Origin: Pseudanabaena sp. BC1403
GTDB taxonomy: Bacteria; Cyanobacteriota; Cyanobacteriia; Pseudanabaenales; Pseudanabaenaceae
NCBI RefSeq assembly: GCF_002914585.1
Contig: NZ_PDDM01000008.1
Location: 1-64,000, forward strand
Direction of reading: 5' to 3'
Length of the DNA stretch: 64,000 nucleotides
Both the position numbers and the translations under genes were made by a program. Position 1 is the stretch's first letter; each line of letters opens with the position of its first letter. Positions 29,343 through 37,720 of this stretch are shown in pieces. The notes under the pieces were generated by a model. It did no database searches, had not been told where the DNA came from, and saw only the letters and a program-made list of their open reading frames with translations.

Positions 29343-30114
29343 AAGCTCCAAATCCGCCTAAAGAATTGAAATTAGCAGCACTCTGACTCACACGCATCGC
29401 CGATTGTGAGAAGACTTGAAAAGCCTTACGAATTTCGCCATCACTATTTGCAGGTGTGAGAATCCATTCATCACGGATGCCCATATCCTGAAATACTTTC
29501 CGAAAATCCGTAGAGCCATCATCAATACCCATTGCCGCGATAATGTGATTTTCCATTCGCAACATATCTTTTGCGATCGCAGCCACATCCTTTGCCCCGT
29601 GACGCATCGAATGGCAATCGTCACCGTCAGTAATAATCAGTGTCACCGTCCGCACTGGCACACCATTATCAGAGAATTCCTGCGACTTAGCCAATACGGT
29701 TCCTAATAGCACCACAGTTTGATCGTAAAGTGGCGTACCTTGATTGGGAGTGTAATTTTTTGTATCCATACGAATTGCCTGTGCGATCGGGCAGTAGGGA
29801 TAAAGAACAGTGCCGTTGAGATAGCGATTGTGAATGAGGATATTATCCTGTTGCTGTGAAGAGGTGAGCGCATCAAGTACAGAGTTATGTCCACCGCGCA
29901 CAGCCTGAGCATTTCCTGAGTACTGGATCGACCCAGAGTCATCAGGCATAATCGTCACAAGTACAACTTCGCTGGACATCACATCATCAACATGGATGCC
30001 AAGTCCCGCTTGGATTTGTGCACCAAGGTCATAAACTGTAAGTGCCTGCAAAGATTCATTGGAAAGGGTTCCGTCATCTGAAGCAGATTGGAATAGATCG
30101 TTGATGTTGGTCAT
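29341..30114 (-). CDS. vWA-domain protein (TerY-like role proposed)
   Basis: The protein is about 257 residues from the ATG at 30114. The longer frame to 30180 reads through heptamer repeats and is not believable. The MIDAS metal site is visible: DDSGS (58-62), the Thr in NQGTPLYD and Asp in LIITDGDD. There is no signal peptide, so it is cytoplasmic. It is the last gene of the leftward PP2C/ADP-ribosylhydrolase/kinase cluster. vWA, PP2C and kinase genes together recall the TerY-P triad described for ter-associated clusters, where the vWA protein is thought to act as a metal-dependent scaffold. That link is inferred from gene content. Confidence 0.8.
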   Translation of the reverse strand: MTNINDLFQSASDDGTLSNESLQALTVYDLGAQIQAGLGIHVDDVMSSEVVLVTIMPDDSGSIQYSGNAQAVRGGHNSVLDALTSSQQQDNILIHNRYLNGTVLYPYCPIAQAIRMDTKNYTPNQGTPLYDQTVVLLGTVLAKSQEFSDNGVPVRTVTLIITDGDDCHSMRHGAKDVAAIAKDMLRMENHIIAAMGIDDGSTDFRKVFQDMGIRDEWILTPANSDGEIRKAFQVFSQSAMRVSQSAANFNSLGGFGA

Positions 30115-30120
30115 TTTATT

Positions 30121-30150
30121 TGGTGATTGGTGATTGGTGATTGGTGATTG
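30121..30150. repeat. heptamer tandem repeat (GGTGATT)n
   Basis: About four units of GGTGATT in tandem lie just upstream of the vWA start codon. A reverse-complement relative lies at 34998. It resembles the short tandemly repeated heptanucleotide (STRR) sequences of cyanobacteria. Confidence 0.6.
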
Positions 30151-30157
30151 ACTTGTA

Positions 30158-30224
30158 GGGGTTGAGCATTTGCGCCACAATTTCTAACTTGCCACAGAAA
30201 CCTCGATCCGCAAATGCTCAACCC
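30158..30224. repeat. inverted repeat, GCATT family
   Basis: The arms GGTTGAGCATTTGCG and CGCAAATGCTCAACC have a 34-base loop. The phrase AGACAAATTGTCCCTGCGTTGTG follows to the right and matches, in reverse, the phrase beside other members at 1630 and 55972. Confidence 0.55.
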
Positions 30225-30267
30225 TCTATGCTTCCAAAGACAAATTGTCCCTGCGTTGTGAGATTTT

Positions 30268-30333
30268 GGGCAAAGCATTCCCAAATCTAAAGGATCTCAA
30301 AATTTATAAATTATGGTGGGAATGCTTTGCTCC
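30268..30333. repeat. inverted repeat abutting the small RHH gene, GCATT family
   Basis: The arms GGGCAAAGCATTCCCA and TGGGAATGCTTTGCTCC have a 33-base loop. The right arm touches the stop codon of the small gene that ends at 30333. It may end that transcript or have cut the gene short. Confidence 0.55.
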
Positions 30334-30494
30334 TACATCGATAATAACCGTTCCAGAAAATTTTTCTTGGGTTGAATAGAATCCCAATATTCTCTTAGCA
30401 AGCGTTCAATCAATTCAGAACTGGTTGTATTCTCTTGGGCAAGAATTGTCACTAGACATTTCTCTGTGTCACTGTCAAGATTTATGCTCATCAT
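30333..30494 (-). CDS. small ribbon-helix-helix-like protein, possible antitoxin
   Basis: The protein is about 53 residues from the ATG at 30494, which follows GGAGAG at good spacing. The pattern MSINLDSDTEKCL then TTSSELIERLLREYW fits a short strand and two helices of the CopG/Arc type. There is no obvious toxin beside it. It is separated from the upstream hydrolase gene by only about 30 bases, so it is probably in the same operon. It could be an orphan antitoxin or a small regulator. The family call is moderate because the protein is very short. Confidence 0.5.
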   Translation of the reverse strand: MMSINLDSDTEKCLVTILAQENTTSSELIERLLREYWDSIQPKKNFLERLLSM

Positions 30495-30527
30495 GGCTTT
30501 TTCTCTCCAAAGCAAAGTGTAATTGTT

Positions 30528-31580
30528 TTACGTAAGTTCAAGATCTGCCCAAGTTTCCATTGCATCAGTGGATTTAACTAGATGCATACCTGCATCAGCA
30601 AAGCGCTGAAAGGCTGCATCAGCTTGATCGCTGTAGTCCACAACATTGGGAACAACCACGGGCGAAGTGCAATCTTCGAGTAGATAGACCTTCTTGGCTA
30701 ATTTTGGATCGTGAGCTAAAATCTCGCTCAGCAGATCTTGAATTGTCCAAGCTACACAATGGCTCTTGGCTTGACCTGCAATAATCACCGCATCGAATTC
30801 CAGTAACCTTTGTAGAAAACGGGTGTTCTTCTGTGCGATCGGTCTGCCATCGGCTCCATCCATTACTTCAGGACGCAAGACAGAATAGTTCTCAGTGAGA
30901 GGATTACCGCCTTTAATCTCAAAATTAGTCTGGCTATGACGCGCAATATTATGGAAAAACATTGCCTCCTCGACCGCAGAAACTAGCGCATGACCAATAC
31001 CGCCGAGCATAGAGTGATAAGCCCAAACCGTAAGAGGAAACTTGCCTTCATCGCTAAGCTTCTGGACATAATGCAAGGCGTGGCGCTGAATTGCCATATA
31101 ATTGCCTTTAGCAAGACTATATGCGATCGCAGGATTTACTTTCCACTTACCCTTTTGAACATCTTCTAACGTAATCGATGTAGCATTGGGAATCGGATGT
31201 TCGCCTGCGTCATTCACCCAGAAGATGGGATGGAAGATTTGCATGGCGGTGTGAGTATCCATCGTGGGTGCAATTTCACTAATGTGGTGCAAATTGCGAT
31301 AGATAAATTCACACAGCCGCACATTGTCCTCGATCGCACCAGTGCCAGATCGTCCGCCCACAAACAACTCATGATCGGCGATACAGAAGGTATTCTGCAC
31401 ATCGATCGCCATCAGACAAATTTTCCTGCGATCCTTAGCGGCGGGAGCGATGCCATGTTGTTTTGCCCATGCTTCGGCTTGGTTAGCGCGATCTTGATAA
31501 GGAACGCGCCATACCGATCCGACTTTGTGGCGATCAAAGAATGCAGGAATAGGGAGTTGAGTAACAATTTGAGTAGTCAT
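30528..31580 (-). CDS. nicotinamidase/isochorismatase-superfamily cysteine hydrolase, long form
   Basis: The 350-residue protein has the superfamily hallmarks: catalytic Asp60 in MAIDVQNTF, the metal-type DTH (108-110), [16 protein letters not shown] near 185-200 and nucleophile Cys275 in AKSHCVAWT. It is much longer than ordinary nicotinamidases (about 200 residues), with an N-terminal extension and an insertion near 120-180. The likely reaction is hydrolysis of an amide such as nicotinamide; the true substrate cannot be read. Placement in a cluster with an ADP-ribosylglycohydrolase and an NrtR-like regulator supports an NAD-related substrate. ATG start. Confidence 0.75.
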   Translation of the reverse strand: MTTQIVTQLPIPAFFDRHKVGSVWRVPYQDRANQAEAWAKQHGIAPAAKDRRKICLMAIDVQNTFCIADHELFVGGRSGTGAIEDNVRLCEFIYRNLHHISEIAPTMDTHTAMQIFHPIFWVNDAGEHPIPNATSITLEDVQKGKWKVNPAIAYSLAKGNYMAIQRHALHYVQKLSDEGKFPLTVWAYHSMLGGIGHALVSAVEEAMFFHNIARHSQTNFEIKGGNPLTENYSVLRPEVMDGADGRPIAQKNTRFLQRLLEFDAVIIAGQAKSHCVAWTIQDLLSEILAHDPKLAKKVYLLEDCTSPVVVPNVVDYSDQADAAFQRFADAGMHLVKSTDAMETWADLELT

Positions 31581-31603
31581 GGGATTTCTCCAGTTTAAAA
31601 ACT

Positions 31604-32020
31604 TTAGGCAAGAACATTTACAAAAGGCTGATTGCGATAACGTCGATATACTTGAAAGTCTTTGTCAAAAGTCGCGATCGCAGGAATATCTAGTCTCTCG
31701 GAAACAGCAACTAGTGATAAATCGGCAAAATCAGGCTTGCGATCTGCATATTTTTTGTTCAATTCAATAATTCGCCGTAAATCATCATTGGTCAAGGTTT
31801 CGTGAATATACACTCCATTTAGAACTTCATCCAAAAATTCATTTTGAACGCGATAGTCATAATCGAGTAGCCACATGGTTTCTGTGATACAGCTTGTGGG
31901 GGTGATCAGCTCACTGGTACATTCAGCGAGAAATCTACACATGATATCGTGATAAACATCTTGCTCACTGTAGTAGGCAACCAAGGCACAACTATCAATA
32001 AGAATAGAAGTGTGATTCAT
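31604..32020 (-). CDS. PIN-domain ribonuclease toxin, VapC-like
   Basis: The 138-residue PIN protein has Asp9 ([12 protein letters not shown]), a Glu in the CITETMW helix, and Asp residues in [12 protein letters not shown] and ATFDKDF, giving a full acidic site. It should cut RNA when freed from its antitoxin. Its start overlaps the antitoxin stop by four bases (32017-32020), the usual coupling for such pairs. The pair is placed inside the kinase/hydrolase operon. Confidence 0.8.
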   Translation of the reverse strand: MNHTSILIDSCALVAYYSEQDVYHDIMCRFLAECTSELITPTSCITETMWLLDYDYRVQNEFLDEVLNGVYIHETLTNDDLRRIIELNKKYADRKPDFADLSLVAVSERLDIPAIATFDKDFQVYRRYRNQPFVNVLA

Positions 32021-32310
32021 AGTTGATCCTGAATCCTCTGATACTTTTCTTGCATTTTTTGAGCAATAATTGCCTTTCTCACATCTCGATCCGATAGATC
32101 AGATCGCCCTTGCAAAAAATGTCGAGGCTCACCACGCCGTCTTTCTGCTTCCTGCAATTTTTCCATAACCGTTTTAGGCTTACTGGGCTGTTGTAAGCGA
32201 TCGCTAATTAATTGCTTGATTAACTCTTCTGGCGTTGTCTGTTGCTGCGAAGAAAGTTGATTAAGCTCGCGGATCATTTCTTCATCTAAGCTCAGTTGAA
32301 TTGTTTGCAT
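32017..32310 (-). CDS. antitoxin partner of the PIN toxin, RHH type
   Basis: The 97-residue protein has an N-terminal strand-helix-helix pattern (MQTIQLSLDEEMIRELNQL then TTPEELIKQLI), followed by a charged tail that probably wraps the toxin. It overlaps the PIN gene by four bases. It would bind DNA as a dimer and repress the pair. It starts 19 bases after the kinase-like gene. Confidence 0.75.
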   Translation of the reverse strand: MQTIQLSLDEEMIRELNQLSSQQQTTPEELIKQLISDRLQQPSKPKTVMEKLQEAERRRGEPRHFLQGRSDLSDRDVRKAIIAQKMQEKYQRIQDQL

Positions 32311-32328
32311 CTTCTTTTCTCCTAACTT

Positions 32329-34194
32329 CTAAGCTAATTGTAACTGTAAAATCTTCTGAGCATGAATCACGTAGATTCCCTGTGAACCGACGATAAGGGA
32401 ACAGCCGCTATCGACATAGGGTTCAGTTTCGGGGAAAGATTTGGTAATCATAATCTGCCCGTTTTGAACTTCAACTCTGACGATACCTTCATCGGTGGGA
32501 ACAAATAGCCAATTGGCGATCGCACTGCATCCATGAAAATTATCTAGCCATGTAATATCACCTTTTTGAGCGACAAGCGTAGCAACTAATTCACCAGTAT
32601 CTCGCAGTACGGAAACTCGATGGATGATTTTGCCTTGCTCTTGAGTAGCTGTAAAGAACCAGCAAAGGCGATCGCTAAAGACACAATTTGCATCAATTAG
32701 TTCTCCTCGAATTGGCGGAAGCTGCACGCGATCGCAGATGCCTGCACGCTTAGCATCAAAGGTGAAAGCTACACTGAGACTACCTGCGCGATAAAATCCA
32801 AAGCCAAAGGTTTCGCCAATCCAGAATTGAGTTTGTCCTTCAAGAATATCACCGATATATTCATTGCCAAGTTTGCCATCGCGTAATAGTTGACCATTGC
32901 CGATCCAATAACGAGAGAAAGAGTTTGCGCAAATCAGATCGGCGGCGATCGCATTCGGAGGCTGTCCTTGAGTGAGGGTAATCGCTTTTCCTTGTCCATT
33001 ACCTTTTTTAGTAACAATTGTGGACTTACCAAAAATCGCGAATTGAATATTTGCATCAAGTTCACCTGACAGTAACACAGCATTATCGTCTCGTTTAAAC
33101 TCATTGCGATCGTGATAAAGATAGTAGAGCGAGTTGTTTTGCAAAACCGCCTGCAAGATCACGCCTTCAGTTTGAAAAATCTGAACAACCTTGCAAGTTA
33201 TCGTTCCTAGACTCTTCTCCACCACAGCAACAGCGATTGTGGGAGTACAAATTGGGCAAGAAGTTCTTAAATGTTCAATTCCACATTGATTACACCTTGT
33301 CCAACGCATTGATTCTAGTAGTGGTTTGGGGAAGTCTCCGCGCCAATCTTTTTCAAAGCAGTTGTGGAAATGATGTAACAAATCATCTGAAAGAACTTTA
33401 TAAGGAATTGCAGGTTTGGGATAGCGCACATCACGATGGAAAACAGTGATGCGCTGCAATGGTCTAGCATTATGGGGAATCATCGCGCTTTGAGCTTTGG
33501 GCTTGTAAACACCGCCATAGGGATCGACATAGAGGAGGCTCTGCATCAACATCACTGTGAAAGCATACCAATCAGAATTAGGATTGTGCGTATTAATCAA
33601 GATTGGTTGATTTGCGTTGCGATCGCACAAGATCGGATCGACAAATCTCGCTGTGAAAACTTGACAGGGAAACTGTCCAAACTGGAATGAATCTGCATCA
33701 ATAAGATTGACTTGATTTTGAGAAACTAGCAAATTCAAATCATTGAAATCGCCAATCGTCACATTTGCTTGATGGACTTGGAGAACCGTGTTATGGAGAT
33801 CTCGGAATAGGTTTGTGACAAATTGCTGCGAGATGCCATTGGTGCTGCGATAATTGCGATCGCTATACTTCAACAAGGTCACCGTGTTTTGTAAAAATGG
33901 CATCGTATAGCCAAGAATGTTTGTGCCTTGCTTATCCGTTGCAAGAGTTTCAGGTTTGATAACTCTTGTTGGAAGATTTTGAGGGAAAACACGCAATTTT
34001 TGCTGATGTAATGCGAGTCTTGCTGTTGCAGCCTGTTGTTCTTGAGGCAGTAGCTCATAATCAGGATGATTGGCGGGTTTAAACAGCTTGAGAACCTTGC
34101 CATTACCAATATCATAAATATCCGCTTCGCCACCTTTCCCGATCGCAGATTTAGGATTTAGTTTAACCCGCTTCTGATTGAGATAGACTTCCAT
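32329..34194 (-). CDS. protein kinase-like protein with zinc ribbon and beta-rich C-terminal region
   Basis: The protein is 621 residues from the ATG at 34194. The kinase fold shows a glycine loop GKGGEAD (19-25), Lys36 in VLKLFK, IGDFNDLN (147-154) in place of HRDxxxxN, and DADSF (166-170) in place of DFG; it is probably active but unusual. A zinc ribbon CNQC...CPIC (Cys301, 304, 313, 316) follows. About 300 residues of repeating beta-strands come next, perhaps a propeller. Kinases of this kind pair with PP2C and vWA proteins in TerY-P triads. The gene overlaps the end of the ADP-ribosylhydrolase gene by 32 bases, so the two are co-transcribed. Confidence 0.8.
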   Translation of the reverse strand: MEVYLNQKRVKLNPKSAIGKGGEADIYDIGNGKVLKLFKPANHPDYELLPQEQQAATARLALHQQKLRVFPQNLPTRVIKPETLATDKQGTNILGYTMPFLQNTVTLLKYSDRNYRSTNGISQQFVTNLFRDLHNTVLQVHQANVTIGDFNDLNLLVSQNQVNLIDADSFQFGQFPCQVFTARFVDPILCDRNANQPILINTHNPNSDWYAFTVMLMQSLLYVDPYGGVYKPKAQSAMIPHNARPLQRITVFHRDVRYPKPAIPYKVLSDDLLHHFHNCFEKDWRGDFPKPLLESMRWTRCNQCGIEHLRTSCPICTPTIAVAVVEKSLGTITCKVVQIFQTEGVILQAVLQNNSLYYLYHDRNEFKRDDNAVLLSGELDANIQFAIFGKSTIVTKKGNGQGKAITLTQGQPPNAIAADLICANSFSRYWIGNGQLLRDGKLGNEYIGDILEGQTQFWIGETFGFGFYRAGSLSVAFTFDAKRAGICDRVQLPPIRGELIDANCVFSDRLCWFFTATQEQGKIIHRVSVLRDTGELVATLVAQKGDITWLDNFHGCSAIANWLFVPTDEGIVRVEVQNGQIMITKSFPETEPYVDSGCSLIVGSQGIYVIHAQKILQLQLA

Positions 34195-34945
34195 AAAATT
34201 TCTCCACAACTTCTCGCATATTGGAATCGAGATAACTCAATGCTTTTTTAGAGATATCTTTTGGAACACCGCCATAAAAGGCTTCGGCAATACCACCAGT
34301 AATACAGGCAAGCGTATCGCTATCACCACCTAAAGAAATTGCATTCCTGATCGCATCTTCAAAATCCTTCGATTCCAAAAAAGCGATAATCGCCTCTGGT
34401 ACTGTTTCTTGACATGACTCATTAAAAACATAGGTTGGACGTATTTCATCCACAGTTCGATTTAAGTCATAGTCAAAGGATTGTGCGATCGCCGCTTTGA
34501 TCTGCTCTTTGCTCTGACCTTTGCGAGCCATAAAGATCGCTACTGCCGTCGCTTGTGCACCTTTGATTCCTTCTGGATGATTATGCGTAACTTCAGCCGA
34601 TCGCTTAGCTTCATTCATCACCGCTTCTAAATCGTTATAGGCAAATCCTACCGCGCTAACTCGCATTGCTGAGCCATTACCCCAGCTATTGTACGGTTCC
34701 ATGCTCTCAGAGCTAATCCATTGTCTGAAGCGACCACCATAACCTCTACCTGTATATTTGCGGGCATAGTTCTTGATGTATTCGTTGTAGTTACCATTGT
34801 TCATTAAACAATCAGCAACCGCTATAGTTAATACTGTATCATCGGTGAATTTACAGTCTTCGCCAAAGAGAGGGAAGTCTTTGGAGCGATGATTATTAAA
34901 TTCATAAATCGAACCAACGATATCGCCAACAATTGCACCTAACAT
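34163..34945 (-). CDS. ADP-ribosylglycohydrolase (ARH/DraG family)
   Basis: The protein is about 260 residues from the ATG at 34945, which has a strong GGAGG seven to eight bases upstream; the GTG frame to 34960 is less likely. Dinuclear-metal residues are visible: FTDDT (33-37) at the N-terminus and GGDSDTLACITGG near the C-terminus, with GSAMRVSAVG in the middle. It should remove ADP-ribose from proteins, nucleic acids or small molecules. No ADP-ribosyltransferase is in the window, so its target is unknown. It lies between the PP2C and kinase genes in one operon. Confidence 0.85.
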   Translation of the reverse strand: MLGAIVGDIVGSIYEFNNHRSKDFPLFGEDCKFTDDTVLTIAVADCLMNNGNYNEYIKNYARKYTGRGYGGRFRQWISSESMEPYNSWGNGSAMRVSAVGFAYNDLEAVMNEAKRSAEVTHNHPEGIKGAQATAVAIFMARKGQSKEQIKAAIAQSFDYDLNRTVDEIRPTYVFNESCQETVPEAIIAFLESKDFEDAIRNAISLGGDSDTLACITGGIAEAFYGGVPKDISKKALSYLDSNMREVVEKFYGSLSQSEAG

Positions 34946-34997
34946 GATTTTTACCTCCACATTTATATCTTCTAGCGATTAGCTTTTTAGCAAGACA

Positions 34998-35025
34998 CAA
35001 TCACCAATCACCAATCACTAATTAC
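34998..35025. repeat. heptamer tandem repeat (CAATCAC)n
   Basis: Three to four units of CAATCAC/CAATCAC in the gap between the PP2C and ADP-ribosylhydrolase genes, the reverse complement of the repeat at 30121. Confidence 0.55.
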
Positions 35026-35903
35026 TAACAGCTAAAAGCTAATCGCTTTCTAATCACCACCAAAGTTGTGTCGTCAGATAAAACTCCAGATCGCTTAATT
35101 AATTCGTGCTTTTGCCAATCAGGCTTAACTTCCTCTCGATTTAGCATGGATAATTTACGCCTGATAGCATCAGGATTTTTGAAATAACGATCTTCTTGCC
35201 AAAATCGATCAACTTCTTCAACCGCAATCAAATCATCAATTCCATCAGTAGCGATCAAAACTGATTCTACTTCTGCTGTGGGTAGCTGATCGCGAATCTC
35301 AAACTCAATAGCGTCAGATCGATATAACCCATAAGCAAGATAGGGAGGTGCGTTATCAGGATAGGCAGGAATTTGAATGAGTTTGCCATTGACTGCGATC
35401 GCACCATCACCCATTGAGAAAGTAACCGTTTCGCTAGGAGTAATAACTAAGCCCACAATTGTAAATAATAGATAATTATTCACAAATTCCATAACTGATT
35501 CTTGAGAGTCATTGGCGATCGTGACAAAATCTTTCAATTTTTGTAACAAGTTTATTTTGAGAACATTCCAAAAGTCAGGATCAGATATTGCCAAACCTTG
35601 ATGGAGTAAATCCGCGATCGCGTCAGTTACCATCCGCGAACCAAGTTTTGCTCCAACTTCGCTATGTTTACCACTACCGCAGCCGTCACAAACTACAGCC
35701 GTTACAAAGTTATCCCACAGAACAATCCGCAGAGCATCCTGATTATTCTTACTAGCAAGAACATGGTTGCGCCCAATAATTGATCCGCAGGCATATTCAA
35801 ACTGATTTGACAAATTTTGCCCTTGATTTTGCCCTTGATTTTGTATCTCTGAGGCAGAAACTTGCAGCGATCGCATATCAGGGACTTCAACTTGCTCTTG
35901 CAT
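35025..35903 (-). CDS. PP2C-type serine/threonine phosphatase
   Basis: The 292-residue soluble phosphatase has the metal-binding motifs VVCDGCGSG, MGDGAIAV, LIATDGIDD and LSDDTTLVV, so it should be active. The first 30 residues carry a QGQN repeat encoded by a 12-bp DNA repeat. It is the first gene of the leftward cluster, ATG at 35903, and begins seven bases from the first of two 21-bp dyads shared with the divergent NrtR-like gene. It probably reverses phosphorylation made by the kinase-like protein two genes downstream. Confidence 0.85.
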   Translation of the reverse strand: MQEQVEVPDMRSLQVSASEIQNQGQNQGQNLSNQFEYACGSIIGRNHVLASKNNQDALRIVLWDNFVTAVVCDGCGSGKHSEVGAKLGSRMVTDAIADLLHQGLAISDPDFWNVLKINLLQKLKDFVTIANDSQESVMEFVNNYLLFTIVGLVITPSETVTFSMGDGAIAVNGKLIQIPAYPDNAPPYLAYGLYRSDAIEFEIRDQLPTAEVESVLIATDGIDDLIAVEEVDRFWQEDRYFKNPDAIRRKLSMLNREEVKPDWQKHELIKRSGVLSDDTTLVVIRKRLAFSC

Positions 35904-35909
35904 GACGAT

Positions 35910-35930
35910 ATAGTGTATAAACTACACAAA
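35910..35930. promoter_or_regulatory. candidate operator 1 (ATAGTGT-N7-ACACAAA)
   Basis: A 21-bp half-degenerate dyad with ATAGTGT, a 7-base spacer and ACACAAA. It has the same geometry as the perfect dyad 26 bases further right. It lies 7 bases from the PP2C start codon. It is a likely binding site for the divergent NrtR-like regulator, by position only. Confidence 0.5.
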
Positions 35931-35935
35931 CCAAT

Positions 35936-35956
35936 ATAGTGTTATTTTTACACTAT
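35936..35956. promoter_or_regulatory. candidate operator 2 (ATAGTGT-N7-ACACTAT)
   Basis: A perfect 7-bp dyad with a 7-base spacer, 21 bp in total, in the 142-bp region between the PP2C gene and the NrtR-like gene. Together with operator 1 it gives two sites at fixed spacing, the usual layout for an autoregulating divergent repressor. Confidence 0.6.
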
Positions 35957-35971
35957 GTCAAGAGTAAAAAT

Positions 35972-36024
35972 AATTACGAATTACGAATTACGAGTTGATA
36001 ATTCGTAATTCGTAATTCGTAATT
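35972..36024. repeat. heptamer-built hairpin (ATTACGA)3 / (TCGTAAT)3
   Basis: Three tandem ATTACGA heptamers are followed, after a 9-base loop, by their reverse complement. The 22-base perfect stem lies in the leader of the NrtR-like gene, 21 bases before its start codon. It could fold in the mRNA and affect translation, or be a neutral heptamer repeat. Confidence 0.65.
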
Positions 36025-36045
36025 TCTAAATCTCCAATTACAAAA

Positions 36046-36735
36046 ATGTACAACTACGAATATCCTCGCCCTGCCCTCACCGTTGATTGCATTGTATTTG
36101 GACTTGATGCTCAGCAAGAACTCAAAGTCATGCTGATTCAGCGGGATATTCCACCATTTCAGGGGCAATGGGCGATCCCAGGGGGATTTGTACGTATGGA
36201 AGAAACCCTTGAAGAGGCGGCTTTACGAGAATTACAAGAGGAAACAGGCATTCATCATATTTTCTTAGAGCAGCTTTATACCTTTGGTGGTTTGGGGCGA
36301 GATCCCCGCGATCGCACAGTTACCGTTGCTTATTACGCCCTCATAAATTTGGTCGAGCAAAAAATTCAAGCTTCTACAGATGCCCGTGCGGCTGAATGGT
36401 TTGCAATTTCTAACATTCCTCAGCTCGCTTTTGACCACGATCAGATCTTGCAAATAGCGATCGCAAGGTTACGTAGCAAAATTCGTTATGAGCCGATCGG
36501 TTTTGAGCTATTACCTCAAAACTTTAGCTTGTCACAACTCCAAAAACTTTACGAAACTGTACTAGATCGATCTCTAGACAAACGTAATTTTCGCAAAAAA
36601 ATTCTCGGTATGGAGTTACTCATCGATACGGGTAAAGTAGAGCACAATGTAGCCCATCGAGCCGCCAAGCTATATCAATTTGACGAGAATAAATACTTAC
36701 AACTAAAGCAAAAGGGATTTAATTTTGAAATCTAA
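36046..36735 (+). CDS. nrtR: Nudix-winged helix regulator, NrtR-like
   Basis: The 229-residue protein has an N-terminal Nudix domain with an intact Nudix box at residues 47-69 (G-x5-E-x7-RELQEETGI). A C-terminal winged-helix part follows (about 150-229) with [14 protein letters not shown] and [18 protein letters not shown], the layout of NrtR regulators of NAD metabolism. NrtR proteins bind ADP-ribose or related NAD metabolites and repress NAD-synthesis genes. The intact box leaves room for hydrolase activity too. It is divergent from the cluster with ADP-ribosylhydrolase and nicotinamidase-like genes, which are its probable targets. It could instead be a plain ADP-ribose pyrophosphatase. Confidence 0.75.
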   Translation: MYNYEYPRPALTVDCIVFGLDAQQELKVMLIQRDIPPFQGQWAIPGGFVRMEETLEEAALRELQEETGIHHIFLEQLYTFGGLGRDPRDRTVTVAYYALINLVEQKIQASTDARAAEWFAISNIPQLAFDHDQILQIAIARLRSKIRYEPIGFELLPQNFSLSQLQKLYETVLDRSLDKRNFRKKILGMELLIDTGKVEHNVAHRAAKLYQFDENKYLQLKQKGFNFEI

Positions 36736-36739
36736 CCCC

Positions 36740-36780
36740 AAAAAGTAGATGGCGGCGCAAAGCGCCGCCATCTACTTTTT
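36740..36780. terminator. GC-core hairpin after the NrtR-like gene
   Basis: The perfect arms AAAAAGTAGATGGCGGCGC and complement enclose an AAA loop, four bases after the stop codon. The 3' arm ends in T5, so it works as an intrinsic terminator. Confidence 0.75.
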
Positions 36781-36952
36781 GAATTTTATGTCCTAGCAAG
36801 CATGGCGACAGCTATGAAGATACGATCGCTAAATTAGTGATCTCAAACTGAGTATTACAGTTAGGATGGATAGGTACAGCATGTAGCCAATCCAACTAAT
36901 TAATTAATAGATTTGCTAAACCTTTTCCTTGCCCACCTCTAAGCCCAACTTT

Positions 36953-37666
36953 ATGTATAAAAAGGAACTCAAGCTTCCAAGTCGATATATAAATAACTTC
37001 TACGATGGCTCAATCTATGATCTTGTTTTTTTAGACTTAGAATGGTGTCGCGATTTTCATAAAGATGGATTAGTACAAAAAATATTTGGTTATACGCTTA
37101 CTCGTATTTTAGAAGATAGCAATGAGCAATATATAAAAATCCAATTTATTGAATCAAGTACGCAAGAAAAGAAGATAATTCAAGACATTTTAAATGACTT
37201 ACATAGCTTGCAGGGCAAGTACTTTGTTGGTTATGGTCTATCAACTAGCGATATGTTTTGCTTACGACAAAGAATTGATGCCCTAGATTTTATCCCTAAT
37301 GTAGATAATATCAAAATCCTAGATTTACAAAGAATTATTCAAAGAACAGATCTCAACCAAGGATTGAATAATTTATTTGCTTATTTAGAAATTCCTATTT
37401 ATAAAAGAATTAAGGGATACTACGTTTTTCGGAATGGAATTAAGGTGTTACGTAAAGAAAGAGGATACGAAACAATTCTTAATGAAATCTATGAATATTG
37501 TTTAGAAGATGCCGAAAATTATTTTCATATTATTAGTAATTGGCAAACTCAATTTCCCCTAGTCGATCGCCATAAACACCAGATAATCAACCTAAAAATC
37601 GATCCACGATCAGAGCAGCGCATTAGGTCTAGAAGGGGTGCTGCATTACAAAGACCTTCCAGTTAG
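36953..37666 (+). CDS. DEDDy-type 3'-5' exonuclease-like protein
   Basis: The protein is about 237 residues. The pattern LVFLDLEW (Asp-x-Glu), GYGLSTSDMFCL (Asp) and YCLEDAENYF (YxxxD) fits the three exonuclease motifs of the RNase H-like DEDDy group. The C-terminus is basic (RSEQRIRSRRG). No other domain is present. It stands alone between two hairpins, so context gives no clue to whether DNA or RNA is the substrate. The ATG at 36953 is preferred over an upstream TTG. I do not recognise the exact family; the exonuclease call rests on motif spacing. Confidence 0.55.
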   Translation: MYKKELKLPSRYINNFYDGSIYDLVFLDLEWCRDFHKDGLVQKIFGYTLTRILEDSNEQYIKIQFIESSTQEKKIIQDILNDLHSLQGKYFVGYGLSTSDMFCLRQRIDALDFIPNVDNIKILDLQRIIQRTDLNQGLNNLFAYLEIPIYKRIKGYYVFRNGIKVLRKERGYETILNEIYEYCLEDAENYFHIISNWQTQFPLVDRHKHQIINLKIDPRSEQRIRSRRGAALQRPSS

Positions 37667-37669
37667 CCC

Positions 37670-37712
37670 AAAAACATAAGAGACGGCGCGTAGCGCCGCC
37701 TCTTATGTTTTT
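37670..37712. terminator. GC-core hairpin after the exonuclease-like gene
   Basis: The arms AAAAACATAAGAGACGGCGC and GCGCCGCCTCTTATGTTTTT have one mismatch and a GTA loop. It starts four bases after the stop codon and has a T5 3' end. Confidence 0.7.
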
Positions 37713-37720
37713 AGGTTTTG

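Noticed and set aside
30115-30180. N-terminal extension of the vWA protein
   Set aside because: It is translated from heptamer tandem repeats; the internal ATG at 30114 begins a normal domain start.
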